A stretch of DNA of 64,000 nt from Gnetum montanum. Lineage: Eukaryota > Streptophyta > Gnetopsida > Gnetales > Gnetaceae. Position 1 is the stretch's first letter. Each line of letters begins with the position of its first letter. The translations under genes and the position numbers were made by a program. This document shows positions 10,736-22,849 of this stretch, one piece after another. The notes under the pieces were generated by a model. The model was not told the origin of the DNA. It ran no database searches and saw only the letters and a program-made list of their open reading frames with translations. The stretch lies in NCBI GenBank assembly GCA_015680685.1, contig MNCI01008872.1, positions 14,773 through 78,772 of the forward strand, in the 5' to 3' direction.

Positions 10736-13090
10736 ATGGCTTCTTCTCATAGGGGAGATTCTCCGCTGGCATATGAAGGCAGATCCAATCAACAAAGGCA
10801 TGAAGGATCAAAATCGCTAGTGCCCCAACAATGCAAAGTGGTCTATAATCATCTCAATGAGTATGTGCTAGACTTTATCTTCATCTTGCATTAAGATGAA
10901 TAGCTACAATGAAGGGACATGAAGGTCAACATTGTGTTGCTACTTGATTGATCAGTTTCTATGATGTTGCTCCAAACTCGAATGAAATTGGGCATCGTAG
11001 AGCTTAATGTTGAGTATGTTGTGCAAGATCATAACTGTTAGGATTATCATCCCACTAAGACATAATGAAAGAAATATTGGCAATAGGAGATGCACTATGA
11101 GGCATGAAAGATAAAATGGTTCATAAACCCCTTGTTCCTACTAGGCTAGAAGAAAGGTGAGGATCTCTCTTTTGGGGATTCTTAAAACACTGACTCTTCT
11201 CCCTTCTTCTTTGATGAAGGGGATCCTAACCAAAATTTATAGTCCACTATAAATAATCGTAGTTTTGAAAAGAATGGGTCCCATAACCATGGGGGCTCCA
11301 AAGGAGGATGCCAAGGTAGGAACCAAGATAGGAATCATGAGAAAGACAGACATGGTGAAAATGGTTGTAACCAAAGGAGATAGTAGTAAGCACCATGTTG
11401 GTGCTAGCTCTATGCACTCTTCACCTTTGACATTCTCATCTTCTTCCTCCTCCAGCTTCGACCAAAGTCATAAAGGATGTGACTGTGATGGAGGCGATCA
11501 GCGAGATAGAGATGATCGTAGAGCCCACTAGAATAGTAGAGACTAGGGGCATGGTCAATCAAGGGAGGTCCACCATCACGAAAGGAGGGACAATAGAGGA
11601 CATCATAGGTATCATGGTCATCACAGGGGCTATGACTATGATGAGCCTTTATCTACAATAAGGAACATGTTAAACATTGTAGAGGCCATGAGGATTTCAA
11701 CAAAGCATGTGAAAGATTGTAGAATCAAACGATTGGATATGAACAATATGCTCAAGTTCAAAGGGGGATACAACTTATATCCCCAAAATCATCTTCAAGC
11801 CTTTTACGATGCTTGTGTCTTGCAAAACATAGAAAAAAAATGGCAAAAACTAAAGCTTTTTCCAAGGACACTCATTAAGAAGGCTGAAAGCTAGTACTGG
11901 TCCCTAGAACTAAAATCAATTAGACAATGGAGTACAATGTGTGAACTTTTCAATGAAAAGTATCAAATGTACTCTCAAGTGTTTAATTTGAGGAAGCAAA
12001 TCCAAGGATGGAGATAAGGAACACACAAATCCTTGAATGCAACCATGGGTAGATATTACTCTTTATTGCATAGGTGCCCAAGCCATGGCTTTTCTCAAAG
12101 GGAGTAACTCTGCCATATCATAAATGGGCTTACAATAGAAACAAGAAGAACTATTGAGGTCTATGCCCAAGGTTGATCGAGTAGGTGGCCAAAGAAGAAG
12201 AAGAAGAGTTGAGAAAAAGAAAAAGTGTAAAGGAGTACAATTGGATTCCTTCCATTCGAAAAAGGGAAGTTTGATTTTGTGATAACAAGAAGGAGGCATC
12301 ACTTGATGAAGTGATGCAATGTAAAACCATGCTGATCCAAAAATCTATTTCTAAAATATTGGCCAAGGTAGACAAAATGTGGGATTCTTTAGATAAAAAA
12401 TTCTAAACTACTCTCAAAATTACAAAAGAGACCAAAGAGCAAGGTAGTAGTCATGATCAAAGGAGAATGAAAGAAGCTAAATGTGGCCATCAAAGGGGTA
12501 AGGGCAAAGCTACTACTGTTGAATAGGTAGTAGAATTTGAGATAGATGATGATGATGGATGTGACATTTACCACTATGAGCATCCTAAGGGATCTTGCCC
12601 TGTTGTATCACACTTACAAGAGTCTAGGATGTATGCATTGAATCCTGGATTGGCAAGAAGATAAGCATCCAAGAGGTTGCCTTATTCTCAAGGCAACTAT
12701 AGGAAGTTCCAGCAATAGCAAGACTACTATCCAAGTGGAGCTCCACCCCAACCTCATGAGTAGTACCAATAGTGGCATCATCCACAATCATGGGGGATGC
12801 CACCACCAATGTAGTAGTATCCTTATCGACAGCCAGATCCATATGGGTACTATGTTTAGCAACTGGTTTCTTTACATGAATATTTTAGTCACACATCTTT
12901 CCAACACCACCACTACCCTCTTGAATACTAGAGAGCTCAATATCTAAGAGGAGAATCTGTATTTTCTTTCTACCCTCCTCATCCTTCTACACCTGTACCT
13001 CTGCTCTCAACTTAATTACCACTAGCTCCATCCATGTAGGGCATAATCCCTTCCTAGCCATAGTAAAGAAATGCCACAAGGGCTGTTAAC
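10736..13090 (+). pseudogene. T2 gag, decayed
   Basis: The start MASSHRGDSP matches the gag starts of T1 and T4. Next come the N-terminal conserved region (VVYNHLNEYV, near 10840), a serine run (about 11430-11460) and an Arg/Asp/His-rich stretch (11490-11640). The Retrotrans_gag domain follows (11667-12110: RISTKHVKD, KFKGGYN, LQAFYDAC, FNEKYQMY). Then come a Lys/Glu-rich linker, a knuckle-like motif CDIYHYEHPKGSC (about 12560-12600) and a Pro/Gln/Tyr-rich tail to about 13090. Numerous stops break it, for example TAG codons replacing Gln or Trp in the core. Confidence 0.85.
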
Positions 13091-13319
13091 TTATAGTTGA
13101 CTCTTCAGTTGAGTGGTTCAGAAAATAAATCCTGAAAAAAACCTTTCTTCCAAATCAATAGTCCTTCTAAGCCCTCATAAAAACCTACAACTAATGACCC
13201 TGCTTCTTCCTCATCCTTTGCCACACCATTTGAGAACCCTTCAAACCAAATGCCTCCCAAAGTACATACTGTCATGCTGACCCATATAGGCACCAATTGG
13301 GTAAAGACTAGCCACCTTC

Positions 13320-13771
13320 CTAGGAAAATATTTGATCCTAGAAATTCCCTAATGTACTTGCAAATCATTGGGAATGAACCTTGCAAGGCTATTCTAGACT
13401 CAAGTTTTGTCATGAATTTTTTCTCCCATGAAATGTACAAAGCCTAGAACCTGCCTCCTCTCAAGAAGAGCAACATTCATCTTGAGTTGGCAGACTAGTC
13501 TATCACTATTCCCTTGGGATTAATGGAGGACATTATGATCACCATATGTGGGTGGTCCTATCCTGCTAACTTTCTAGTGATTCATGTAGACAACTACAAG
13601 GGAGACTTCCAAATCATCATGGGAAGGACTTGGTTGAGCATAATAGATGCACTATTGGGAATTAGAGACCTCTCTTTGAAAATTTTCAAGGAAAATGATT
13701 TTAGAAAGATCAAGAGAAAGTGTGTTCCATGCATTGCATACAGTGACATAGGATACAACTATGTGTAGAAA
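13320..13771 (+). pseudogene. T2 aspartic protease domain, catalytic triplet mutated
   Basis: The frame reads IIGNEPCKAILDSSFVMNFF, where the intact relatives have LLDSGS. The catalytic Asp-Ser-Gly has become Asp-Ser-Ser, so activity is unlikely. The later FQIIMGRTWL motif and basic C-terminus (RKIKRKCVPC) are kept. Two open pieces (13250-13447 and 13514-13768) are separated by stops at CCTAGA and AGACTAG. It sits between gag and reverse transcriptase. Confidence 0.85.
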
Positions 13772-14059
13772 TTATGGATCATGAAAAGCACATCAATCAT
13801 AGTATGCAGATAATGTACTGATGTGATATAGATTCAAAGGTGCCTATACATAGTAGCCACAAAAAAAGAGGGCATACAATGGATGATAGCTAAACCTAAT
13901 AGCAGCTCAATCCTCTACATGGAATAGACTAAGAGCCTTACAAGCACCTACATTAAAAGCATGAATGAGATGGAGCAAATTCATTGCCAACTCTCTGATG
14001 AACCTGATGATACCAATTGGAGAGAACTGGAGATCCTTGAGAGCTTTAAATAGGAGCTC

Positions 14060-15600
14060 ATTAAGTTCAAAACCCTGTAAACTAGAATGGAGTATGATTT
14101 CCTAAAAAATGACAAGCTGGTTATCATTAATGCAAATCTTTATCCTATGTAGAGAAAGAAGCTTTTGGAGGTGGTCAACAAATGTTTAATAGTCTTTGCC
14201 TAGTCATAACATGAGCTCACTAGAATTGATCATAGAATATGCCAGCACTGCATCTACATGGATCCTTCCATTAAGCCAAAAAGGTAGCCATAGTGGTGGT
14301 TGAACCCCAAACTAAAGAAAATCATGAAAGAGGAGATTGAACAACTTCTCAAGATGGGGTTCATCTATCCCATTGTGGATAGAAAGTGGATTAGACCACT
14401 TGTGATAGTGCCAAAGAAAGATGATAAATGGAGGTTTGCATTAATTTTAGGCTATTAAACATGGCAACATACAAAGATCACTTTTCGTTGCCATTTGTGG
14501 ACCCAGTATTGGATACCATTTTTGGGCATTACTACTGCAACTTTCTAGATGGGTATAGTGGCTATAACCATATTTAGATAGGACTAGAGGATCAGGAAAA
14601 AATAACATTCATAAATCCCTGGGGAACTTTCACATATAGAAAGATGTCATTTGGCCGATGCAATGCCCTTGCAACATTCCAACGCCTTGTCCTGAGCATT
14701 TTCCAATAGTAGATTGATAATGGTTGGAAGTCTTCATGAATAACTTCTCCACCTATAGTGCTACATTTGAGCAAGCCCCATATCATCTTGAGAAAGTACT
14801 GAAAAGGTGTGTGGAGACAAACTTAGGTACAACTGGCAAAAAAGCCACTTGATGATCAAGGAAGCCATTATTTTTAGGTATAGAATTTTAGAGAAAGGGA
14901 TTGAGGTGGATCCTAAGAAAATAAGGGTTATCCAAGGAATTACTAGATAACTAGAAACCATCAAAGATGTGAGGTCATTCCTTAGACACATTGGCTACTA
15001 TTAATGATTCAATGAGAATTTTTCCAAGATCACTAAACCATTAGTGAGGAGCTAAGAAAGAAGGATGTTCTATTTGTCTAGACCAAGGAATGAGAATGCG
15101 TAGTCCAGCAGCTCAAAGAGAAGCTTGTGGAAACCTTAATTCTAGGAGCACCTGATAGGTCTAGACCCTTTCATATCATGATGGATGCATCCAATTATAG
15201 CTTGGGAGTTGTGCTCATGCAGTAGGATGATTAAAAACATCCTTACTATATTCATTGTGCTAGTAGAAGCATTATGGGTGCATAGTTGAACTACATTACA
15301 ACAGGAAAAGAATTAATAATAATAATTTTCACCTTGAAGAAATTTATGCACTATGTGATTGGGTATAAGGTGTTTGTGCACACAGACCATAGTGCAATCC
15401 GATTCCTGATGAATAAACCAACTATGAGCCCCTGTGTCATACGGTGGCTGGTGATCTTGTAGGAACTTGATCTTACAATGGTAGATCAAAAGGAAATTGA
15501 GAATGTGCTTGTTGACCACTTATCTCAATTAAGATGGAATAAAAAAGAGGAGGAGAGCCCACTATCAGATCAGTTTCTTGATGAACTCCTCTTTTCCAAG
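14060..15600 (+). pseudogene. T2 reverse transcriptase-RNase H, decayed
   Basis: The plus-strand reading shows the family's MGFIYPIVDRKWIRPLVIV block (about 14355-14415) and FLDGYSGYN (14540-14570). The catalytic box is changed to FMNNFSTYS at about 14730 (family FMDD), so both catalytic Asp are Asn. RNase H follows with IMMDASNYSLG (about 15175), KELIIIIFTLKKF (15305) and VFVHTDHSAIRF (15370-15405), where the Asp is kept. It ends with the connector DHLSQLRWNKKEEE (15510-15550). Frames break repeatedly. Confidence 0.85.
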
Positions 15601-15699
15601 GTTATAACTAAACAAATGCTCATTGTAACCAACTGGTACGATGGCATTCTTACCAACCAATTGGTACGATGGCATTCTCACCTACGTGCTCACTTAGAA

Positions 15700-16996
15700 G
15701 ATGCCATAGGAGTGGGATCATAAGAAGAAATAACGATTTCTTCACTAGGCAAAACTCTTCATGGAAATCAATAGACACCTTTACAAGGTGCACATCGATG
15801 GCTTAGTTCATTGGTGTGAACCTGATGCTAATCAATTACATGTGCTCCAAGATGCTCATGAGGGTCCTTGTGGGGGCCACTATGCTAGGAGACACATGAC
15901 CATTAAGATCCTCATGGTAGAGTATCATTCACTGACACTTTTTAGGGATGCTTACCACTTCATCTACTCTTGTGAATGCTACCAATGTGATGGTGGAATA
16001 ACCACTTGTAAGAGGGACCTTAGTAGTGAATCAAACCACTAGAGCCCTTCGATATTTGGGGCATTGACTTCATGGGTTCCATCACACCCATGTTGAATGG
16101 AAAGATGTACATGATAGTCATTGTTAACTATTGTACAAAATGGGTGGAAGTTGTAGCCATAACCAATTGCACATCTTCTATGGCTACTTGGTTTGTACAC
16201 CAATATGTCGTAAACAAGTTTGAAGTACCACATGGACTTATTTATGATAATGGTACTCATTTCATATGTACTACCTTTTAGAAGCTCATGCAATGCTTAG
16301 GGGTTGAACATAAATTAACAACACTCTAGCGCCCCCAAGCCAATGGTCAAGTTGAGGTAACAAATAGGGAGATAACAAAAATACTAACAAGAACTATTAG
16401 TAAATATAGGAGGGATTGGAGCATGAAATTCAATGATGCACTTTGTGCCTACTGCTCCACTTGGAAACTTTCTATTGGCTACCTCGCCTATGAGCTTATG
16501 TATAGAAAGTTACCAATAGTTCCAATCCAAATGGAGCTCTATACACTATCAATAGCTTGTGACCTTGACCTTAACCTAAGTCTAGCCCAAAAAGAAAGAT
16601 TGATGAATCTCAACTTGCTAGATGAGAATCAATTAGTAGTCTTATCATCTAACGAGTTACACAAGGCATTTAATAAATAATGACATGATCTTAAAATATG
16701 AAAAGTGAAATTTCAATTGGGAGATAAGGTCCTATATTCGAATGCCACACATGTGCCAAAAAGAACCAAGTTCCAAACATTGTATTATCTATGAAACCTT
16801 TTTTTCCGGGGCAATGTTAATTTACAAATCTAAAAGCCCAAATAAGAGATTTCTATTCAACATGCAACAAATCAAACCTTTCCATGAACCTAAAAGAGCC
16901 AGTGACCAAAACACCTTAATGGATGGACATGCACATTTAATTTTTCAAATCTCCTCCTTTCAACTTAGTCATGGGGGAGATGGCCATCCATGTTGA
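15700..16996 (+). pseudogene. T2 integrase domain, core residues kept
   Basis: The zinc-binding part shows HEGPCGGHYARRHMTIKIL (15855-15915) and a CECYQC pair (about 15975). The core has WGIDFMGS (16055-16080; first Asp kept), IYDNGTHF (16240-16265; second Asp kept) and GQVEVTNREI (16345-16375; Glu kept). The three acidic residues are thus all present, unlike in T4, but frameshifts and stops break the chain. The C-terminal part runs through LSLAQKERLMNLNLLDENQL to SSFQLSHGGDGHPC, stop 16994-16996. The bases for LSHGGD (16964-16980) read TTAGTCATGGGGGAGAT, a polypurine-like motif discussed in the findings. Confidence 0.85.
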
Positions 16997-18435
16997 TCAA
17001 TCAAAGTGGCTCCTCAATTTTCACCTTTTTTTACACCATTTTAAGTATATTTTTCTCTTTCTTGAATATTTTAAAATTTATTATATATTTTACTTTATTT
17101 GATTTGGATTTCTTTTATGATTTTCTTATGTTTTGTTTTTCTTTGTTGCCACCAGGACTAAGTGCAGCTATAGCTATTAAATGATGGTGTTTTGTACTAT
17201 AATGTTATTTGATTGCTAATGTCTAAATTCCATCTTTAAATTATGGTGTTGGTAACTAAGACATGGTTTCTTTTTCATGATAACAAGCAGTGATTCCATG
17301 TCATCCACCCATCCATAAAACTCTAGGTATTCCCTTGTTTTGAAAATATGTGATCCCTTCATTAATGAAACTTTTAAAGAACTTGTAACCTTGGTAGTTT
17401 TCAAACTTGAAAAGAATTAAATGGATAGACAAGGATGTGACTTAAAGGGGATTTGATGCTCTTTGTACTTGCCTACTCTCTTGGATGCATGAGTATTTTC
17501 ATGGATTTCTTACCATTATGCTATCAATAAATAATAGGAAGCTAAAAGTCTTTGCATGGCATGGTTCCCATTCAAAAATCAAAAAATTTCAAAATAATAA
17601 TAATAATAATGAAAATTCAAAGCACACCCCTTAGATGAAATAACAGGCTATAAGCACTCATTATGGGACTAGAAAGACATGTTACCCATGCCTGAAGGTC
17701 CCCTCTAACTAAGGCCCATCTCACATTCTTCTTCTCTTATCTTCTCTTTTAGGAATGGTGATTGATCTGTGGGGATATTCTTCTACCTTGAGGAGGTGGA
17801 ATGGTCTTAGAGTATCAATGCAAAGTTACTGAAAGTGGTTAGTTATAATTTGAACTAAGGATGGATGTTTTTGGATCATGTTAATCACAAAATCCACAAG
17901 GGACTTCATGTGACCACAATACGAGACTCCATTCCACTCTCCACCTCATCCATCTCTACTTTCCATATCTTAGATCACTTCCTCTTTTCATGTTTTGTTC
18001 AATGTCTTAGTTTAACATGTTAAAGTTTCTAAATAGTTTCTTTGGTGATTTAGTCCTTAACTAACCATAATCATTAGTCACCCATGGGATCCACAGGCTT
18101 CTTGGTTTGAGGGCATGAGCCTACTATGGGGAGGATGCACTTACATACTCCTTGATTCAATTTGTTAAGTTCCTTATCCCTTAGGCATTTTTGCATTTAA
18201 ATCTTTTGTGCTCCATGTTCATTACGTCTAGTTGTGTGCTCCTTCATGGCATTTTTCCATCATTCTCCTAATAAAATCTCATTTTTTATGGATTATCTAG
18301 CCCTCTTCATGTAATTCATCATGTTCTAGGCTTCTCAAGCTTCCTTTAGACTCTAATTTTGTGTGAAAACTTTTGATTTCTTCTCCTTTTTTGAAGATAA
18401 AAAATTTTATCTTTTAGCCCTATCGATAGAGTTAG
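16997..18435 (+). other. T2 non-coding spacer between pol and internal promoter
   Basis: About 1.4 kb with no convincing frame. It starts with a T-rich run (17040-17130). The blocks at 17570-17720 (TGGTTCCCATTCAAAAATC, GAAAGACATGTTACCCATGC) and 17850-17960 are shared, inverted, with T1, T4 and T7, and partly with T5 (45000). Conservation in elements lacking pol suggests a cis role or simply shared descent. Confidence 0.6.
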
Positions 18436-18439
18436 CTAC

Positions 18440-18480
18440 GTCGACATGATCTTGTTGATGCATTGAAAAAATCCTATAAA
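18440..18480 (+). promoter_or_regulatory. T2 internal, LTR-like promoter of the accessory gene
   Basis: The sequence CTACGTCGACATGATCTTG holds GTCGAC at 18440, and a GTTGAT hexamer follows exactly 14 bp later (18454). TATAAA lies at 18475-18480, 21 bp below. The same arrangement in the element's own LTR is GTCGAC 22041, GTCAAT 22055, GTTGAC 22069, then TATA at 22119. The LTR stretch CTACGTCGACGTGATCTCG differs from the internal one at only two of 19 bases. Promoter activity is inferred, not shown. Confidence 0.6.
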
Positions 18481-18628
18481 TGTAGTGCAACACTTAGCAA
18501 ATTTTTACCATTTTCTTCAAAAAAAGAGGATTTTTTGCAATTTTTCAAAGCCCAAAACCTTATAGAGCCCATATATTTCACACTGCTTGTCCAATTAACC
18601 TCATTTTTCATTCTTATAGCTACTAGAG

Positions 18629-18918
18629 GTAAGCTCTATGCTGTGGGGGACACAAACCTTAGGTTTTGATGAAATTTTTTTTGAATTTTTTCTAACTTCC
18701 ACAAGGTTTAACTAATGAAATAATATTAAAATCACTAATTTATGAGAGTTAAACCTTTTCAATGAACTTTGGTAGACATTAAGATGAAATAATATTAAAA
18801 TAATCAAACCTACCATGATCATAACTTAGCCAAGTGTAACCAATACAAAGAGATAAGGTACTCAAATTATATAAATTTACACAGCAAATTCTAATCCTTG
18901 ATCAAGTTGTGATTACAT
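18629..18918 (+). other. T2 5'-UTR intron of the accessory gene (predicted)
   Basis: Donor CTACTAGAG/GTAAGC at 18629, identical in its exon part to T3 (40023). The acceptor position GATTACAT/ATG at 18918 is mutated from the GATTRYAG seen in T3, T4 and T5. The predicted intron is 290 bp. It contains GCTGTGGGGGACAC (about 18640-18653), equivalent to the polypurine-like motif in the introns of T3-T5. The presumed first exon is about 120-150 bases, starting below the TATA box. Confidence 0.55.
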
Positions 18919-21766
18919 ATGGTACCAAGATCGAAATGCTTGTAGGAACAAGGACTGTCCCAACCAAGGGACAAGCAGCCTAGAACTAGAAGGGGCCAAC
19001 AAGAACAATCCTAGGAGTAGGTAGCAGAAACTCATGCAATGGGACCTTTTCAAGAGGATCCTAAAGTGAAATTTGTTTGATAGATTTCACAAGTTGATAC
19101 AGAGCAATCCCACCAAAATGAGACATTGGGACCAAGGCCAAGCCTTGAGCTCATGTTAATGAATGCTTACCTTAAACAAATCTAATCTATGAATATCCAA
19201 TGTTTATTTCTCCAAGAATTAAAGTTTGGTACCTTCCTAGACTTTACCCAAAAAGGTGTTAGAACATAGTTGCAAAGCTCTTCCATGTGGTCAATCATTG
19301 CTTCCAGTGGGGAGTGGTACATGGAAGTGATATATCTCTTCTAGAATAATAGGCAACCATACACCACTATGAAGATCAAAGACATTAGTGTGTCCTACTT
19401 GGTGGAGGTCATCTCTAAGGCCCTTGGATTCCTTGAAACTTGGATTAAGCTAGCAAAGATCTCTATGCAAGAAAAATCAAAGGTCAAAAAGGAGTGGATC
19501 CAACGATGCTATAGAGTGGACCACAAAGAGTATGGTGTACTTACCACAATAGAACATGCATATTTCAAGATAACAGCATACCATCTAAATTCAACGGTGA
19601 GGTCCAACAAGGTGATAGCCTTCTCTACCCATGCATGTCTTGCTATGAGTAGGAAATTCCACATCAACCTTCCATAGCTAATCTATTTAGAGATAGAGAA
19701 GTGGTTCAAAAAAAGAATGAACATGGGAAAAAGACACTCCCATTTTCCTACTTAATTAGAAAATTATGCAAAAAGGGAGGATATCTTGCTACTCCAATTA
19801 CACGTTAAGACATGCTCCTAATATCTCTTGGGCAAAAATGATGAAGGACAAGGTCCCTATGGTAACCAAAGAAGAGGAGTAGCCACCATCATCACCCACT
19901 TATGAAACAACGTTAGAGGTGTGTGTTGCTATGGAGTGCATGCAAAAACTTCAAGAACAACTCTTGTAGCAAGAGCAAGCTGGTTCAAGTGGTGACCCAT
20001 CTTTTCACTGATCAACCTTGAGGCATTTGAACTAGGTAACTCGCACCATAAGCTACTTAGGACATGCCACTAACTTTCTTTGCCCAACAAATGTAGGCAC
20101 CCACATGCTTAAATCCTAGTGCCCAAGAGGTAATAGTGTTCATTCTAGGATATAAATAGTTCCCAAATATCTTTGGAAATGTCACTACCTTCTTGATGCA
20201 CTTGGAGGAGGGTGATGGAACAATTATCTTGATGATGCAACACCAAGGGCAGAACATGGTGATTGAGGTGATGGTAGAGTGGGAAAAGCCCTAAATACTC
20301 CAATCGCATCTATGCTAGATAGTGGTACACTTAGAGATGTGCAAATGTTTGCAGGAATGATTGGTGGGAGGTTTAGCATAACCCAACATGAGGAGTTATT
20401 GGAACAATTGGTGGGAACCTAGTAACCAATTTTGAAGATCTTTGACCTTCTAGATGACATCACTACTACCTAGTCAGTGCTATTGGAGGCAAGGAGCAAG
20501 TCCATCATCATAGAGGCTTAACTTAAAACAACTAGAGTTGAGAATTAGTGCTTGATTATGGAGGTTGCAGAACTTAGAGGCTACCTTACTGATCCCATGG
20601 TACTTAGCCAAATAGTGACTAGGGATGAAGTTTTTCAGCAGCTTCAATTCAAACTTCAAGAGGTTAAGTACACAAAGGAGTTAACGATCTTTGACCAATC
20701 CTTAGTAGATATAACCATCTACAACATTCAAAAGAACTTGTTGGAGGTTCACTAGAAGAATGAAAATCTAACCATGGATAATCATTGCTTGCATATTGTT
20801 AAGCTTCAAAAGGAGTAAATGTTTAAATATATGAGACAACAGTAGGTGTAGCTTGCCAAGGTGACAATGGACCTAAGGAGGTTGGTAGTAGAGAACTATA
20901 ATCTCTTGATGAAGGAGGTTTGTGCCCTTTATTAGAGATCTACAATTGAAATTGCTGCTTGGAAGAATGAGGTCCTTAAATTCAAAGGGATCAGGAATTA
21001 CTACAAGAACCAAAATGGCTTGTAGAATGAGATCAATGAAAAACACATCCAACTAGTGAAGACGAAGGTGAATGAAGTTCTCTAGAAACTCCAAGAAGGA
21101 GATGATGTATGGTAGCCCATCATTGATGGATTGAATGAGTACAACAAAGCTGAAATCCATCTCAAGGATTTGTAGATTGAGGAAATGACTAAATACATAG
21201 AGATTGCCAACCTCTGCTATGCAAACTTGGTAATGTTGGCTATCAAAAGACTTTGGTCAAATTTGGAAAAGCAAGCGGCCAACTCATATCTATTGTATGA
21301 GGTCAAGTTCAAGCACAATAAGGAGACAAAGCAGGAACTTGAAATGGAAAATGTTGAACTTGATGTTCTTAGTTAGTGCTTCACTAATTAGAGATCTATA
21401 GCTGAGAACTTGGCCTGATGAATGAATGACTACCAAGAGTTGCAAAATGATATCAAGGGATTTGATGTTAAATGAAAGCAATTCATGACTTGTTTTGTTA
21501 ATGTGAAGGAGTTTTCCCCTACAATGTCCTATCCATGGGATATTCCTATATTGGCCCATATTGGTGACACTATGTGGATTTTGTACAGTCCCTAGAGTAA
21601 GAAGGAGGAGATGAAAGTATTATTGGATGGTCTCTATCTTCCACCAGCAGTCATAGCTACAACTAGGTAGCCACAACCACAGCCTTAAACATAATAGCCA
21701 CGTGAATTGGAGGTAGGAGAAGGTCCTTCGGCATCTCAAGAACCTCCACCACTTAGGATCATTTAA
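18919..21766 (+). pseudogene. T2 accessory (env-position) gene: globular N-domain plus long coiled coil, decayed
   Basis: The start ATG at 18919 directly follows the predicted acceptor, as in T3-T5. The N-terminal third includes MKIKDISVSYLVEVISKALG (19369) and HACLAMSRKFHINLP. It has the layout of the plant domain known as 'putative plant transposon protein' (my resemblance call, unsearched): a helical block, then a FP-LI-LC-type helix. From about 20440 the frame becomes heptad-rich and charged (LEARSKSIIIEA, then KEMTKYIEIANLCYANLVML at 21179), a long coiled coil. It ends PSASQEPPPLRII with stop 21764-21766. The length, about 2.85 kb, equals the T4 copy. No transmembrane segment is evident. 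Many stops interrupt it. Confidence 0.7.
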
Positions 21767-21998
21767 TTTTCTTCCTCATATTCAAGCTTCTAGAGGAGTT
21801 GTGCTATCAATTTTTATCATGTTGTTCAATTTTTTTGTCATGAACACAAAATTTTGTAAAGATTTGAAATTTATACACTTGGACACTTAGTGTTTGTTTG
21901 TGTCAGTTGTGTATTAACTAGTTAGTCAGTAATCCCATACCTTCCCAAAATTTTGTAAAGGACTTGTTTCTCCTTTTGTTCACTCGAGGATGAGTTTT

Positions 21999-22016
21999 CA
22001 TTTAGTTGTGGAGGTA
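21999..22016 (+). promoter_or_regulatory. T2 polypurine tract
   Basis: CATTTAGTTGTGGAGGTA ends exactly at the LTR start TGATGA. It primes plus-strand DNA synthesis in this class of element. The preceding CGAGGATGAGTTTTCA is shared with T5. Confidence 0.8.
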
Positions 22017-22849
22017 TGATGAATCATTGTATTAGACTACGTCGACGTGATCTCGTCAATGCAATCATGTTGACATAGGGTTTAACACATACACGTCAAC
22101 ATAGTATCTTCTGTCACCTATATAAATGCATGCACAAACCACATTTATGATATCCATTCATTAGTAGCTAGCAAAACTCTTGTAGTTTTGTCTTTCCAAA
22201 GTTAGAATATTTTCTAAGTATCCCTAGTAAGAGTGAGAAGTGTACGGATCTTTATTTGAGCACTGATTGACCTGAGCACCTCGACGTGATTGATGGTAAA
22301 GGTGAGCTTCTTCATAAACATTGCAGCACTTAAACTTAGCTTAATGTTTACTTAATGCAATTATTATTCATGTGATTTAATTTACTTTATTTGATTAATT
22401 AATTAATTAATACATAATTAATACACATAAGTATGGTCATCTCGAGCATACACTTAACACTTGGTAATCCTAGAAGCACTTAACACTTGGTAATCCAGTA
22501 GTGTTGTAACATGTTGAAGATGTGTACAATAGATGGGAACAGATGCTTATGTTAGGATTAGCTAAGCATTAGTTAGTTATTAGATTAATTAAACATTTAA
22601 TTACTTGATTTTTAACACTTAGGTGAATTAATGAAAAATACAAAATGATAAGAATCATATGCCTTATTTACACTTAACCATACATTTACACTTCACAAGT
22701 AAAACTGAGAAGACAACAATCACATTCGTTAGATTCACTACTTAGACCTAGTGTACTTAAAGAGCTAAAGTTTGCAAAATTTGACTAGATTACTTCGTGA
22801 ACACTAGTGATTCTTATGGTTAGGCATAGGGACTACTTACTGCTTATCA
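22017..22849 (+). repeat. T2 3' LTR
   Basis: 833 bp, from TGATGAATCATTG to TTATCA. U3 holds GTCGAC-type hexamers at 22041, 22055, 22069 and 22095. The TATA box is TATATAAAT at 22119-22127. R/U5 holds two copies of CACTTGGTAATCC (about 22461 and 22481), part of a repeat seen in every LTR here. It is only loosely similar to the LTR at 96-869, so that copy is not its partner. Confidence 0.85.

Larger units (their letters stand above)
10658..22849 (+). mobile_element. T2: Athila-like LTR retrotransposon with accessory gene; 5' LTR not seen
   Basis: On the plus strand, in order: gag (10736), protease (13320), reverse transcriptase/RNase H (14060), integrase (15700), non-coding spacer (16997), internal promoter (18440-18480), 5'-UTR intron (18629-18918), accessory gene (18919-21766), polypurine tract and 3' LTR (22017-22849). 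The 5' LTR and primer-binding site are missing because T1 abuts at 10657/10658. All frames carry stops. The element adjoins T3 at 22849/22850 in the middle of T3's reverse transcriptase, so it probably inserted into T3, whose 5' half would lie left of the window. Confidence 0.85.

Noticed and set aside
16964-16980. End-of-pol purine motif as a proven central polypurine tract
   Set aside because: In pol-bearing copies it also encodes the conserved LSHGGD tail, so coding constraint could explain it; kept only as a finding.
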